A model generated the notes under the pieces. The model worked only from the letters and a program-made list of their open reading frames with translations, was not told where the DNA came from and did not search any database. From Astropecten irregularis (taxonomy: Eukaryota; Echinodermata; Asteroidea; Paxillosida; Astropectinidae), in NCBI GenBank assembly GCA_963971285.1, contig OZ020250.1, positions 19,124,783 through 19,188,782 of the forward strand: a stretch of DNA of 64,000 nucleotides, in the 5' to 3' direction. Below, in pieces: positions 1 through 11,310 of this stretch. Numbering within the stretch: the stretch's first letter is position 1; the number at the start of each line of letters is the position of its first letter. Position numbers and translations under genes: made by a program.

Positions 1-1181
1 CACTTTCTATACTTTCCCCAAATCACCAACCCGGCCAAAAAATTGTTATCCACATTTAAAAGGCAATTTTTGTTTACATAAGGCAGGACAATTTTAACAA
101 GAAATAAATCTCCTCACAAGGTAAAATTATTGCTGGTCATAGTTTGCAAATAATTCTAGATTATAGGCATGTAGCTTCTATATCCAACTACACAAAGTTT
201 CTACTGCAACTTATTTAAATTTGAAACAAAACAGTTTATGTACATTCAACAGTCACTGGAATTTTCATTTGACAGTTCACAACAGCACCACTTTCCTAGA
301 TACACTTCATTCCAAAACCGATTTCGAGAGAACTCGGTAAAACCCAGTCTGAGCTCAACTGCCCGGGCCCAATTTTCCGGCCCTGCTTAGCACACAAATT
401 TGCTAAGCATGACATTTCTGACAGTATTATCAACCAAATTTCCATGCGTTTTGATACCGAAAAGGGATTTTTAACTGAAACCCTCCAAATTAGAATAGGG
501 GCACTGTGTGAACCAGTGTCTGATTTACAAGGATCCAACATTTCCGCTATATAAACCTCGATCTCCATCGCAAAATCAACAAGCAAAACCACGACACTAC
601 ACATACACACAAAACAACAAGCCAAACAATTACAATATTAAGCGTTTTCTGTCTATGCAATTTAGAACGCTATTTTTCTAAAGGCGTTCACCTACAATGA
701 TGAAAACTTTTGCATATTTTTTTACGACAGTATAGTTTCCTTGCATGTTTGAGTAAATTAGATCCCGTGCTAATAATTAAAAGGCGTTACCAGTTTGTCA
801 AATTACTCCCAAGCAATATGGACCACAAAAATGTGCCCACAGTACTCACAGTGCTGGTGTATATTGCCATCTTGTTCTGAACCAGTACTCTCGTGAGAAT
901 TAAGTTCGGTGAGCGTGAATTGGGACGAGATTTCAAGACAAAGCAGACAAAATGTTTAATGAAGTTTACCATATGGTATGATACCCTGACTTCAAATCAC
1001 CAAGTTCAATATCAAATTAGGGCATCTTGTGCGTCGCATTGTCTCTATGACTAACAATGCACAGAAACCTTGTATTGCTTTAAAGTGGAAGACGCATTGG
1101 TTTTGCATACAACAGAAACTGCGTGCGCAAGGACGATGGTTTTGTATTTCCTTTTTTGGGTGTCTTCAAAGTTTAAAGTTC
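1..1181. other. 3' flank of the CAP gene, no gene seen
   Basis: No coding region is supported here. Bases 361..465 are a fragment of the GGCCAATTTCA-type inverted-repeat family (gccctgcttagcacac followed by a tgctaagcatgacatttctg segment shared with 11900 and 51474). The rest is unassigned AT-rich DNA. The 3' UTR of the CAP gene must lie in the upper part, but no canonical AATAAA is seen on the minus strand close to the stop. Confidence 0.5.
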
Positions 1182-1345
1182 TTAGCGTTTTTTGGCGGGA
1201 AAGACGTTCTCCTTGTACTTCCCGCTGACGTTGCCAGGCGGGTCATAGTTGAAAACGGCGAACACCTCGTTCGGTTTGCGCGGATTAATGGCAACCCCGA
1301 TCCCAAGACGCCGGCTGTCCTTCCACACGACTTGAGTGAAATGTC
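1182..1345 (-). CDS. CAP gene exon 4: GHFTQVVW motif and C-terminus
   Basis: 164 nt from acceptor tctccccAG/GACATTTC to the TAA at 1182..1184. It encodes HFTQVVWKDSRRLGIGVA, a VFNYDPPGN segment and the end ENVFPAKKR. That end closely parallels the C-terminus of GAPR-1. Confidence 0.9.
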
Positions 1346-4300
1346 CTGGGGAGAAGGTTGGACAACAAACATTAAAAAAAACCAAATGAGTAAATTTCTA
1401 ATAATTATGATGAAAAAATAATAGAGGTAAACATTTACGGAAACATGGGTTTACGAAACGGACATCATCGATTCATTCTAGTGATTCTACTGAGCCTGAG
1501 CCTGAGCCTGAGTCTGAGCCTGAGCCTCCGTTCCGTAAACCCCCATGTACGCCGGTCTAACGATAGATCAAATCGTTAATTTTTCATTTTACTTTCTCAA
1601 AGAAATTGATTATTATAATTTTTCTATACCTGTTCCAGAAGAAAATCCGCCACTGCTGAAGTTGTATCTGTTGATTTCATCATAGAATGACTTCACTGCC
1701 TTGTCACCTGAATCGGCAGAAGAAAAAAATGGAAGAAAAAGGAAAACAAATAAAAACCAATAAAAAAGAAAGAAACCGCTACCCCTCACGTGGACTCGAT
1801 AATATGCAGTATATCACAGACATGGGCCTAACCCAGCCAACTTACTTTGCATCATACTTAGTGGTACAGCACATATACCAAAACAAAAATCTTCACAAAT
1901 TTACCTATAACTTACAGGGTATAAAGAAGGTGATGGTAGAATCATACCGTTAATTTGTTTGTCTGAAATGCTGTATGAATAAAAAGTAAAACCAAAGACC
2001 TAAAAACAGTTTTGATCTCAGGGAAATCAAAACTCCTGTGAATAGATTTGAAATCACCGCGAGCATAGTATACTGTTCTCTCAAAGAAAGTGGCACCTGT
2101 ATGGGACTGAAAATTTCACAGACGACTAACTGTTACTGTATATTTCTAGACAATTTAGCCACGAATCGGCATTTCTTTGGCAAAAACCAAAGTATGAAGT
2201 TACAGTTACACCTTTAATTATCAGAAAAAATGTCAAGTGTTCTTGTCGGTGCAATTTATGAATACCAGTACTCAAAACTTGTGCGAGTTATTGTGGCACT
2301 ATTTTGATTTAGAGTTCTAGGCATGAGAATGCAAAATTCCAAGTCGATTAGTCGTCTGCTAATGATTTCAATGAATGGTATGTTGAATACCTATGGGTGA
2401 AATATTCCTCCGCTCTCTAACCAGGCGGCATTGTCCCTGATAATTCTTCACCAATTCATTGCAACATTTGCTTTTCAAAGTTTATTACGCCATCCAAAAC
2501 CATCATGCAGAATGTTCCGACTGACCATGCTTTGAGGGGACTCTGATCTCTCGTCAAACCGAGGCGTGCAATCCCGTCCAAATCGATACCGGTCCGTTCA
2601 AACCGATAACCGCAAAATCGATACTGTCCCGTCCAGCAATGTAGTCTTGTACTGTAGGTCTATGGTCCAAATCGATACTGACCGATACTCTTTGGTCCGA
2701 ACAGTCTCGATAAAGAGTGGCAATGTCAGGGAGGGAAGTCAGGTTGGCGTGGCGGTTCTTTTCTCGCCTTTGACCTCTGTGGACCGGGTTCAAGTCTGGT
2801 TCGGTTCACAAGTGGATTGGGTTTTCAGTCCCAGCCTGATTCCGTGGGTTTCACCCAGAATATTACTCATGGGGTTTTCCTCCCACCTCTAAAACTGTAT
2901 CTTCTTCTCATCATATTTCCATAATAGGTTTCATCAGGCTTGCGAGCTAGTGCCTTTGGCACTTTTGCACACAAATAGGTCCTAGTGCCAATGTTACACT
3001 TTTGATGATTTCCGTTTTTATAATTAAGAAATAAATCCACATCCGGATAAGATTAAAAAAATTACAAACCCACCTGTCATCTCGTCCAGCCCTCTCGAGT
3101 CCGCTCCCCAGTAGATATTCTCCCCGTACTTGTGCTCTGACCGGTGCTGCAGCTGCCCGTTCTTGGCTAGCTTATTGGCCCATTCCTGTGCGTACTTGCT
3201 GACGTTGCCATTCATCTTGATGCTGGGGGCGCCATGCATGGACCTGTACTTGTTGTGAGCCTTGAGGGCGTCCCGCTTGAACTTGGCCTTGTAGCCTGAT
3301 GGTGACGCGACACAAGAATTGGAAAGTTGAACATTAGATTATTAACCTGTCTGACACTTCAATTGAATGGGAATCCTTTAGGGAGAAGGCTTCGTTGGCA
3401 AGACATTGTTATCGTATATTATGTTGGATCATTAAAAGGCAGTGTTGGAGTGGAGTGGGGTCCTCAAGGCCGAGTACAGAGTACTCCGAGTACTTCAAGG
3501 TCTGAGTACTGGGGGGAGTCCCAGTACATTGCTGTCGAGTCCAAGTCCTAAGTATCCAGTTCGAGTACATTCAAGGTCGATTACAGGGCCGAGTCCGAGT
3601 ACCAAAGTCCGAGTCCACATCCGAGTACCGTATAACAATGCACAGTTAAAAAAATGCATTTTGTTTCTCAAAGATGTTCATAATTGGATGTTGTGCCACT
3701 CTTCTCAGAAATTTATGTTTTTCAAACCTTGCAAATAACACTGTGCTGCTTGGATGGATACTAAACTCCTGATGATCTTCCGATACTCCCATTGTATAAT
3801 TTATCGAAAATCGGCAACATTATCAACTGAGTGTGAAATTCTAACGAAAATGAAATGTACTAAATGGTCAAGTACTCCCAAAATTCGAGTACATGGAATC
3901 GAGTACGGGCCAAGTACATTTTATTTTCGAGTACGGGCCGAGTATTTGTCTGTACTCGAGTTGTACTCGTACTCAAGTACGAGTACGAGTACTCCAACAC
4001 TGTTAAAAGTCAAAGTTGAATATGAGTCATAGTGCACGATCTGGACCTCAACGACGACAGAAAACGTCTTTTTCGCTGTATTAGTATAATTGAAGGTTAA
4101 ACTCACTTTACTCTCGACTTCCAGTATGTTTGTATTATTATACAGGCCAATGGCTGAAACGCTGAAAATATGGATTGTGGTATTGTACATTGAAGCTAAA
4201 GTTCTGCATGTTTTCCTTTTATTTTGATACCCGTTATTTCAGAATGGATTCATGGAATGGAGCCGGGTCCCGAGACGGAGCCTGAGCCTCCATTTCGTAA

Positions 4301-4527
4301 ACAAAACGAGCATTTATACGGCCATACGTACCAATTTGTTAGCTGTGAGTCTCGTGTGTGGCGGCCTTAGTCAAACTCACAATATTACCTTCGAGAGTCT
4401 TGTCGCAATCACACGGGCATGCCTTCACTGATACTCCCTCTTTTACCCCGCAGTATTCCTCCATTCCTCCGGTTTGCACAGCAATGGTACAGAAAACCAA
4501 CACGTTGACAATTTGAAACAACGTCAT
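1182..4527 (-). CDS. Secreted CAP-superfamily protein, GLIPR2/GAPR-1-like, 4 exons
   Basis: Spliced CDS complement(join(1182..1345,1630..1707,3074..3295,4389..4527)), 603 nt, 200 residues; every junction is GT/AG and the phases agree. The start at 4527 is the first ATG after a TATA box and has an A at -3. Residues 1-20 are hydrophobic (TLFQIVNVLVFCTIAV), a likely signal peptide. A cysteine cluster follows (C26, C37, C39, C41; motif CPCDC). The CAP domain runs from about residue 50 to 190. It carries AHNKYR, YGENIYW, FYDEI and GHFTQVVWK, which supply the GAPR-1-type tetrad H97, E105, E131 and H148. Vertebrate GAPR-1 is myristoylated and Golgi-associated; this one looks secreted. CAP proteins bind lipids or act extracellularly, but the substrate here is unknown. 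Family assignment is strong; biological role is not. Confidence 0.9.
1444..1550. repeat. GGGTTTACGAAACGG inverted-repeat element, deleted copy (intron 3 of CAP gene)
   Basis: Ends ACATGGGTTTACGAAACGGA and, inverted, TCCGTTCCGTAAACCCCCATGT flank a run of GAGCCT hexamers. Shares ends with the fuller copies at 35484, 40575 and 61313 but lacks their interior. Confidence 0.7.
1630..1707 (-). CDS. CAP gene exon 3
   Basis: 78 nt between acceptor gattcAG/GTGACAAG and donor GGAACAG/GTATAG. It encodes DKAVKSFYDEINRYNF and the FSSGT segment, matching the WYSEI..GFTSGTG part of GAPR-1. It contains E131. Confidence 0.9.
1848..2217 (+). mobile_element. TTAA-flanked element, subfamily A, diverged copy
   Basis: Interior cttcacaaatttacctataa, gggtataaagaaggtgatgg and ccaaagtatgaagttac match the family. 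The left end is decayed; the right end reaches TTAA at 2214..2217. Confidence 0.75.
3074..3295 (-). CDS. CAP gene exon 2: first half of CAP domain
   Basis: 222 nt between acceptor caccatcAG/GCTAC and donor ATGACAG/GTGGGT. It encodes YKAKFKRDALKAHNKYR through the GENIYWG motif and ends at LDEMT. It contains H97 and E105 of the proposed tetrad. Confidence 0.9.
3440..4002. mobile_element. hAT-like non-autonomous element with GAGTAC array
   Basis: Terminal inverted repeats CAGTGTTGGAGT at 3440 and ACTCCAACACTG ending at 4002. They are flanked by 8-bp near-duplications ttaaaagg (3432..3439) and ttaaaagt (4003..4010). CAGTG..TGG-type ends with an 8-bp target duplication are typical of hAT elements. 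The 563-bp body is mostly degenerate GAGTAC/GTACTC hexamers and has no transposase. It lies in intron 1 of the CAP gene. Confidence 0.8.
4160..4305 (-). repeat. GGGCGTTTACGAAACGG element, partial copy
   Basis: Carries the family interior (ttttgatacccgttatttca, then gaatggattca) and one end, gagcctccatttcgtaaac. The other end is absent. Confidence 0.65.
4389..4527 (-). CDS. CAP gene exon 1: signal peptide and cysteine cluster
   Basis: 139 coding nt from ATG to the donor CTCGAAG/GTAATATT, ending in phase 1. It encodes the hydrophobic leader, then EEYCGVKEGVSVKACPCDC. The Gly codon is completed by exon 2 (G plus GC). Confidence 0.85.
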
Positions 4528-4603
4528 GGTTGCACTATGACAGAAATAACTTGCTAACACCGAGATTTGAGCTCAACTGGCGCTATGTACAGACCCTTGT
4601 ATG

Positions 4604-4612
4604 CTTTATAAA
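4604..4612 (-). promoter_or_regulatory. TATA box of the CAP gene
   Basis: TTTATAAAG on the minus strand, about 77 nt upstream of the ATG. A start site about 30 nt downstream (near 4575) would give a short 5' UTR of roughly 48 nt without an upstream ATG. Inferred from sequence and spacing only. Confidence 0.5.
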
Positions 4613-5228
4613 TCATACGGTCTATGCAACAGGCCCCAGCAGGCCTCTCAAATTGGATTGTTTCACAGGCTTCATTGTGTAAAATTTAATAAAATCGTCA
4701 GTTGCCCATCAGTCAACAATATCCACCGCCGATATGCATGGATAAAACGAGTCGATTTGCGAGGACATTTTCCATAAAAACAAAATGAAGTGATCAATAC
4801 AGTGTCTCAAAAAAGGACAAAACAGATGTTGGCTTGTTTTTCAAATTAAGCGACCTTTTTTGTCGTGTTTTGATAAACACGATGTATGTGTTGTGTGTGG
4901 TTGTTGGAAGCAAAAACGACGGATCGAATATAGCGAACGTCAGACAAATTAATCACAGCAAATATGATTGAAGAGATAAAATACTTCGGCCATGACAAAC
5001 AACATAATTTATGACATTCGTATCACCCATTCTACTCCGTGTCACTACGTATGATACGAACGTCGGATATATCATGCGTGCATGCAAATTGTATGCAACA
5101 CATCGGCCAATCAGATCTATTTTGAGAACATTTCCGTCTGGATCGTGACGGAGGATGTTGATTGGTCAAAACTTAGAGCGATCAGTGCTGGGTTGGCTTG
5201 CATAATTAATCAGGAAATATATGCATGC

Positions 5229-5275
5229 ATGTGATAGACGCTCGCTCGCTGTACGGCGAGTGCGTCTATCACATA
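5229..5275. repeat. Hairpin-forming inverted repeat
   Basis: GTGATAGACGC pairs with GCGTCTATCAC, and inner CTCGC/GGCGAG pairing extends the stem. It could be the end of an unrecognised element; no second copy was seen. Confidence 0.5.
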
Positions 5276-5884
5276 GACTATCAGATGGACAAGATATTCT
5301 TTAAAAAAACCTTCTTTTTCTTAAAATTAAGTTATTGATTGAAAATTTCGTAATGTCTCGTAATGAGAAAATATTGCACATATGTTGCACTTTTATATAA
5401 CCTTGACTGCACACAGATTGATAAGGTAGCTGGCATTAAAACTCATAACATTTGTTTTTAAAAACCCTTAATTTAATGAGGGTTCTGCACATAATTCAAT
5501 AGTTTTCGGGTTACAAATGATTATAAGATTTGAAAATTCATGAAAATTCAAGTTATATGATGTCATCATAATGACGTAAGCAAATAGTTTCAATCTTCAA
5601 CTATTGTTGTCAAGTCACCAACCCGCATTTTTAAAACTTCACAGTATTTGTTGTCTAGGCCTATAAATGTTCATATATGTTGTTTGCTCAACATACTAAG
5701 TTTCACCCAAATAGGACCTCCATTAGTTCATAATTGACATGGGTGTATTTTGCCCTTTTAAAGCGTTGTTACGTGACACACGATGACGTCATGATGACGT
5801 AAATGTACGGCATATGGCCAAGTTTGGTTGATATCGGCTGTTAACTTAGTTAAAAGTGGAGTGCGGAAAACCCCTGTGTTGATG

Positions 5885-5975
5885 TTATGTGGCCGTTTTC
5901 GACAAGAAGAGGAAGGAGAAGAAAAAAATCAGAACAAAAACAAAGGCTTTTTCCGTTCCGCTCGGAAAAGCCAAT
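5885..5975 (+). repeat. Arm 1 of a distant inverted repeat (partner 7870..7990)
   Basis: cgacaagaagaggaaggaga and acaaaaacaaaggctttt recur in reverse complement at 7893..7960. Similarity fades on both sides. In one frame it reads as a basic Lys/Arg-rich segment resembling the partner's frame. Confidence 0.55.
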
Positions 5976-5997
5976 AACACATGCAGTATATGCTGCA

Positions 5998-6112
5998 ATG
6001 ATAATAGTAAATTCAACATTATCAACAAACAACACATCATCAGCAACATCATCAACAAAAGCAGCAGCATCATCAACAACAGCAGCAGCAGCAACCGAGT
6101 ATAAACAGCTGC
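5998..6112. repeat. CAT/CAA/CAG trinucleotide-rich tract
   Basis: Interrupted runs of catcaacaa, cagcag and catcatcag units. Low complexity, not coding by any evidence seen. Confidence 0.7.
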
Positions 6113-6726
6113 AACAGCTGCACCATCAAGCCATGAGACAAGCAACATACTAATCAACTAGATTGAGATGTAGACGTCTCGACTCGAACATTTCAAATTG
6201 AGCAATAACTCATAATCTCCTCCAACGTTTAACTGACCCACTTCTTTGTTTAGACAAGCACTAATTTGAAATCCAGGCCTCTTCCTCCCCGGCAAGATAC
6301 ACAAAGGGCACTGTGTATGGAATTCGCATCATGTGTATTTAACTTGTAAATAATACAGTGATGATCACATCATGTTCCGACATCCTATGATGTGTGCGTG
6401 TTTAATACAGTCTTCCCTTGCATTCCATGTCTCTTACTCATGGCTTATGCTATGCATCTTGTGTGTGCTTGTAGGTCTGCTCTATCTCGACCCCTAGCCA
6501 GCTTGAATTTGACATAACAACTTGACCCTGATGTGTCGTCTGGCATGCAAGGTAACATTAATATACATTCGCTCGTCAATCTTAATCATGTTTTCCTCAC
6601 TTTGTGCCCGATGCGAAGGCGAGCGCCGTATCTTGCATGTCCCTAGCCGGCCCTACAAATGTCACGTTCTTTAATTGCTTTACTTTGCTTCTCTTCAATA
6701 GTGTCTGAAAGATCGTGCATTTTGTT

Positions 6727-7076
6727 TGAAGGCACTATCATACTTTGGTAGCATACCGAAACAGAAATCTTCACAGAATTACCTATACAACGTACATGGT
6801 ATAAAGATGGTGATGGTATATAGAAATATACCGTCGAAAATGTTCTACCTCAAATGCTGTATTTATCAAGAAAAGAGTAAAAACCAATGACCAAAACCAA
6901 TTTTGATCTTTTAAAGATAAAAAATAACGGTGAACGGATTTTTAAAACTACTATGGGTGTTTTTCACTGTGTTCTAAAAACGTGGGTACCGTATGGGACT
7001 GAACTGTTACTGTAGTTTCTTATTATTTTTCCCAATGAATCTGCATTTCTTTGAAAAAAACGGAGTATTACCTTAA
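6727..7076 (+). mobile_element. TTAA-flanked element, subfamily A
   Basis: Starts with a decayed end (ggcactatcatactttgg), runs through gaaacagaaatcttcacag and ends cggagtattaccttaa. Nearly full length. Confidence 0.75.
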
Positions 7077-7585
7077 AAGTGTTTGGTTGGACTATACCAA
7101 AATCCCATTGTTTCGCATTTAGGTTTGGCTTTGAGCATGTCATGATTGTGTCTACGTTAGCTATACACTATTGACCTGCTTAAAATAATAATTATGTTTG
7201 CCGTCATCGATTCTGAAGCTTGGTATATTTTATGACGTCACTAATTAACAAGTCTTAACCAATGACGCATTTAGATTGATGGACATTCACTCAGAAAGGC
7301 ATCATATCAATTTAATTTACACGGCAAAGTTGTTTTCTTTTTCTTCAACAATCTATCCCTAAATTATTGTCAAAGGAATTATTTGTATAAAGCATATAGA
7401 CCTACATCGTCAGGGTGTGTCAGAAAGGCCGGATATAAATCCATAAAACTGCACAGAGATAATCATTCTTGATATGGCTAGCAGCTGTGAAAATCTCTGT
7501 GTGTGTTTTTAAAGAGGGCTTACCTATGATATGACTACCTAAATTTCATTCATCATGTCATCATATAAGCCTACCGATTCTACTA

Positions 7586-7999
7586 CTAGCAGACAATATT
7601 TTCCTTGCAGACGGGACAAGGATGACCACATACGTATGCCAAGCTTTGTTCAATCTGGCAAACATCCTCTATAATATCATTGTTATTTGGATGTTCAGCA
7701 TCAAAGGAATCACGTCATCTGGCAAAAATTTGAAGAACGGCTTGGCCGAGTCGATGTCTGACTGTACCAGCCCAATAAGGGCAAGTCTTATATCTACTAA
7801 CATTAAAGATAATGGCATTATCGTATAGGTTGTTTTGTTTTGGGGTAAGCGGACGTTTATTCCAATCATCTAAAAACTTATCCGAGCGTAAAGCTGGAAA
7901 GCCTTTGTTTTTGTCCTGTTTTTTTTTCTTCTCCTTCCTCTTCCTCTTTTCTTGTCGTTGGAATTCCCATACACTTCGTATACACAGGCGTTCTAACAT
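7586..7999 (-). pseudogene. Possible decayed coding fragment with Lys-rich and CPVC segments
   Basis: One minus-strand frame is open from 7999 down to a TAG at 7586..7588, except for one TGA at 7715..7717. It has a basic stretch (EKRKRKEKKKKQDKNKGF), then LDDWNKRPLTPKQNN and CPYWAGTVRHRLGQ. After the stop come EDVCQIEQSLAYVCG and HPCPVCKENIVC. The mixed composition and a zinc-ribbon-like HPCPVC suggest a decayed protein, perhaps from a transposon. The family is not recognised, and chance cannot be excluded. Confidence 0.25.
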
Positions 8000-8299
8000 C
8001 CATTGCTGTTAGTTTTAAGTTACTTTTCAATCTTAACCAAACTTGGTCCTAAGAAAGTTCATACAGTGTAGTTTTTTAAATGAAAACCTCTGGAAACTTC
8101 ACCAAAATTGGTATTCACGTTGTCGCGATATAATTTCGATTATATTGCAATCAAAATCAGCTGTTGAATTCTTTAAGATTCCAAAATGCATATTTCTCGA
8201 ATAAATGTACATTATATGTACATTAATGTGTGAAAACGGAAATATTTGGTATGCCGAAACCAAAGAGAAAGTGTTTTGGATGCTTGCCAATCCTTCACT

Positions 8300-8605
8300 T
8301 TAATAAAGGTAGTATCAAACTTTGGTAAGAAACCAAAACAGAATTGTTCCGCCTGAAAAGGTGTTTTTATCCAGAAATTAGTAAAACAACGACCGAAAAT
8401 CTTGTTGATCTTTTAAAAGATCACACACAAAAAGAGAAAAGACTTAAGAAATACTGTGGCTGTTTTTCACTGTAAGTTCTCAAAAAGTGGGCACCGTATG
8501 GGACTGAAATTTTCACAGATGACTATTACTTATAATATGTCTTGATATTTTTGCCCATGAATCTGTATTTATTTGATAAAAACCAAAGTATGATGCTACC
8601 TTTAA
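8300..8605 (+). mobile_element. TTAA-flanked element, subfamily A, internal deletion
   Basis: Left end taaaggtagtatcaaacttt, right end aaccaaagtatgatgctacc followed by TTAA (8602..8605). About 60 bp near the left end are missing relative to the copy at 10849. Confidence 0.8.
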
Positions 8606-9209
8606 TGTTAAAGCAATAATCTCACACGTGCAAATAATTACAGCAGACATGATTGTACAACAAGATTCGAGATCGCCCACAGGCTGAATGACCTTCTGCA
8701 CTGTTGCAAACAAAATGAAATTTGCTTCAATCCGACGTAATAAAAAAATTATTTCAGTATCAGAGAATATCATAAGCATCCGGCGACCAGAAACAAGCAA
8801 TCTGTTTCGTAAGGTATACGGAGCTTGTCAGGAATGTAGGCCTAGGAATAATATCTCTCAGCTGTCTAAGAGTCACGCTCTTGGGAGACATAAACAAAAA
8901 TACCTCGCTACATAATTATCGTTAACAGGCAAAAAAGGGGGAGTCTGAAAGATGTCAGAGCCTCTTGATTGAAATCTGAATGACCTTGAAATTGTCATAT
9001 CAGGTGTAATTAATTAGGTGAGTAATTGGTGAGTTGGTGGGTTAAATGTAAATGTGGAGATTCTTTAGTTTTGCTCTTAACTCAAACTGAAGTTGTTCGA
9101 TCATCAAAATAATAATGTGGTTATCATATTATTATAACCACAAGGGAAGCTGGCCAAAGTCATTGAAAGGTAAACAAAGGATAATACATAATTATATAAG
9201 ATAATTTTG

Positions 9210-9402
9210 GTTAAACATGAAAAGTCTTCTTTGATCAAACAAGATTACCGACCAAATTTTCATGTGATGTTAACTGCTTTTGACTTTGCTGAGCATAACA
9301 TTCACATTGGGTTTTGGCTGGCATACTTATTTCATTTACCAAGGTTTTTGGTGCTTAAGCAAATGATTTTGGTGCTAAGCAGCTCAGTGAAATTGGCCCC
9401 AG
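9210..9402. repeat. GGCCAATTTCA-TIR family, subfamily with tgatcaaacaagattacc
   Basis: Runs from aacatgaaaagtcttctttg to agctcagtgaaattggcccc. Shares its body with 38077 and 44540 and its right end with 11900, 13548 and 51474. Confidence 0.65.
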
Positions 9403-9895
9403 GCCAGAATGCCAAGCTATAACCCCGTGCTCTACCCACCAAGGATCCCCTTATGAGGTCCCATCACTTACTATCTTACCTAGTCCATCATCTTACCACG
9501 GGTCAAGACCCTTGGGTCATATGTTTGTTATTTCAAATCGCTGCGCTTGTTGAACAATTTAGTTTCAGAATGTGATCATATTTCTTATCATAGTTAGAAG
9601 AATGATTGATTATGAAGTGTGTAATTAGGCATATTTATAGTGGTTATAAGTGTAATATATCTTTGAGCGGGAAATGAGGGCAATTGAATGGTTAAAAAAG
9701 CCTTTGAGGGAAAAAGGCAAACAAACATCCCAAGCATATTCTTCTAAGAGACAGATCGACCGGAGGCTTAACGCGGCATTCTCCAGATACGAAGCTTGAG
9801 TGATAACATATATCATGCATGCATTGACACAAGCGCCGATGCTCTTAAAAATTATAATACATTGAAATAGTAATAAACAGCATGGGAGAAATTAC

Positions 9896-10198
9896 TACGG
9901 AGCTCTAGAGGTGCCATTCGATTTGCTGAGAGCCCGAGATAAATTATATCGGGATGACGACATAATTATTACTGGCAAGATGTCGACATGGGATAACGAC
10001 ATCCTAAAATCAAGATGACGAAATCATGACGTCATTTATCATACGGTATGAGACGACTTGTGCTAAATTATCCCAGGATGTCGTCATCTTGATTTTAGGA
10101 TGTCGTCATCCCATGATAAATTACGTCATTATGTCGTCATTCCGAGATAATTTATCTCAGGATCTCAACAAGTCGGATGGAAAATCTAGAGCTCCGTA
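9896..10198. mobile_element. Foldback (palindromic) element, about 300 bp
   Basis: TACGGAGCTCTAGA at the left is matched exactly in inverse at the right end. Long inner arms containing gagataaatta and the paired words gacatcctaaaatcaagatg / catcttgattttaggatgtc also pair. Only a short centre is unpaired. No coding capacity. Confidence 0.75.
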
Positions 10199-10848
10199 CA
10201 TTACACATCACAGAATCAAAATACTTCCAACGGAAAGAAATCTTTCTCATTAAGGGTATTTAATTCTACACGTTACTATAAACAACAACCGTAGATGTTT
10301 GCAATCATGTTTCCTGTTTTGGGTGGCCGCAGAATAACGGACTCGACCGCGGTTGTCAGGGATGCGAGTAAAGGAAACTGTGGGTTGAATTTAATATTTT
10401 CCGGTAGGAGAAAGCTGGGAATTTCTGCATCGATAGTCTGTCCACTATAAGTCTAGAGCTGCAAAAGCTGTTAACGATTTACATTGAAAAGCAGACCCAT
10501 TCGGATGTGCAATAAAATGACATTGTTTACTGCATCAAATCTCTGCAATTGAAGACACATGGCCAATGGATGTCGCATGTTTTTCGCATTTACTTCCCAA
10601 GTTCACATAATGTGGACAACACCACACGGTTACTTAATAAAAACTGTAATTTACTTTGACAGATGTTTAACTATTGTTGTCTTGTTTCGGTTTCTAAAGG
10701 GGTCTTGTGGGTGTCTGCGACCTTTGTTCGCTTTATCAGATTTCCTGGCAATTAAAGAAGTCATATCTGTCTTGTATTTTAGTTCCATCTCACGGTATTT
10801 CTTCAAACAATGATTGGAGTTAATCAAACATTACGAATAAGTCTCGAC

Positions 10849-11216
10849 TTAAAGGTAGTATCAAACTTTGGTAGAATACCAAAACAGACATCTTCACAGA
10901 TTTACCTATAACTTACAGGGTATAAAGATGGTGATGGTAGAAACATACCGTTAAAATGTTTCTGCCTGAAACACTTTAAGTCGCCAGAAAAGAGTACAAC
11001 CAAAGATCAAAAACAGTTTTGATCTCAGGGTGAGATCAAAAGTCCTGTGAATAGATTTGAAAATCAGTACCATGAGCGTTTTTCACCATTTTCCCCAAAA
11101 GTGGGCACCATATGAGACTGGGAATTTCACAGATGACTGTTGCTGTATCTTCCTTGATATTTTTGCCAATGAATCTGCATTTCATTGACAAAAAAAAAGT
11201 ATGAAATTACCTTTAA
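10849..11216 (+). mobile_element. TTAA-flanked element, subfamily A, full-length copy
   Basis: TTAA at 10849..10852, then AGGTAGTATCAAACTTTGGT; right end AGTATGAAATTACCT then TTAA at 11213..11216. 368 bp. A good reference copy for the subfamily. Confidence 0.85.
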
Positions 11217-11246
11217 GTTTTTCTAAAGTCCCGAATTATGTGTGTG

Positions 11247-11310
11247 CCATCTTTATACCCTGTAAGTTACAGGTAAATCTGTTGAGATTTCTGTTTTGGT
11301 ATACTACTAC
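11247..11310 (-). repeat. Fragment of the TTAA-flanked element, inverted
   Basis: ccatctttataccctgtaag and gagatttctgttttggtata are the reverse complement of the left third of the family. It lies directly after the copy ending at 11216. Confidence 0.7.

Larger units (their letters stand above)
4613..6726. other. Intergenic, no gene seen
   Basis: Contains a strong hairpin at 5229..5275, a trinucleotide tract at 5998..6112 and one arm of an inverted repeat at 5885..5975. The open frames over the trinucleotide tract are low-complexity (poly-Ser/Ala/Asn) and have no supporting features. Confidence 0.5.

Noticed and set aside
5887..6153. Poly-Ser/Ala/Asn protein frame
   Set aside because: Produced by a CAT/CAA/CAG trinucleotide tract; all frames stay open for the same reason.
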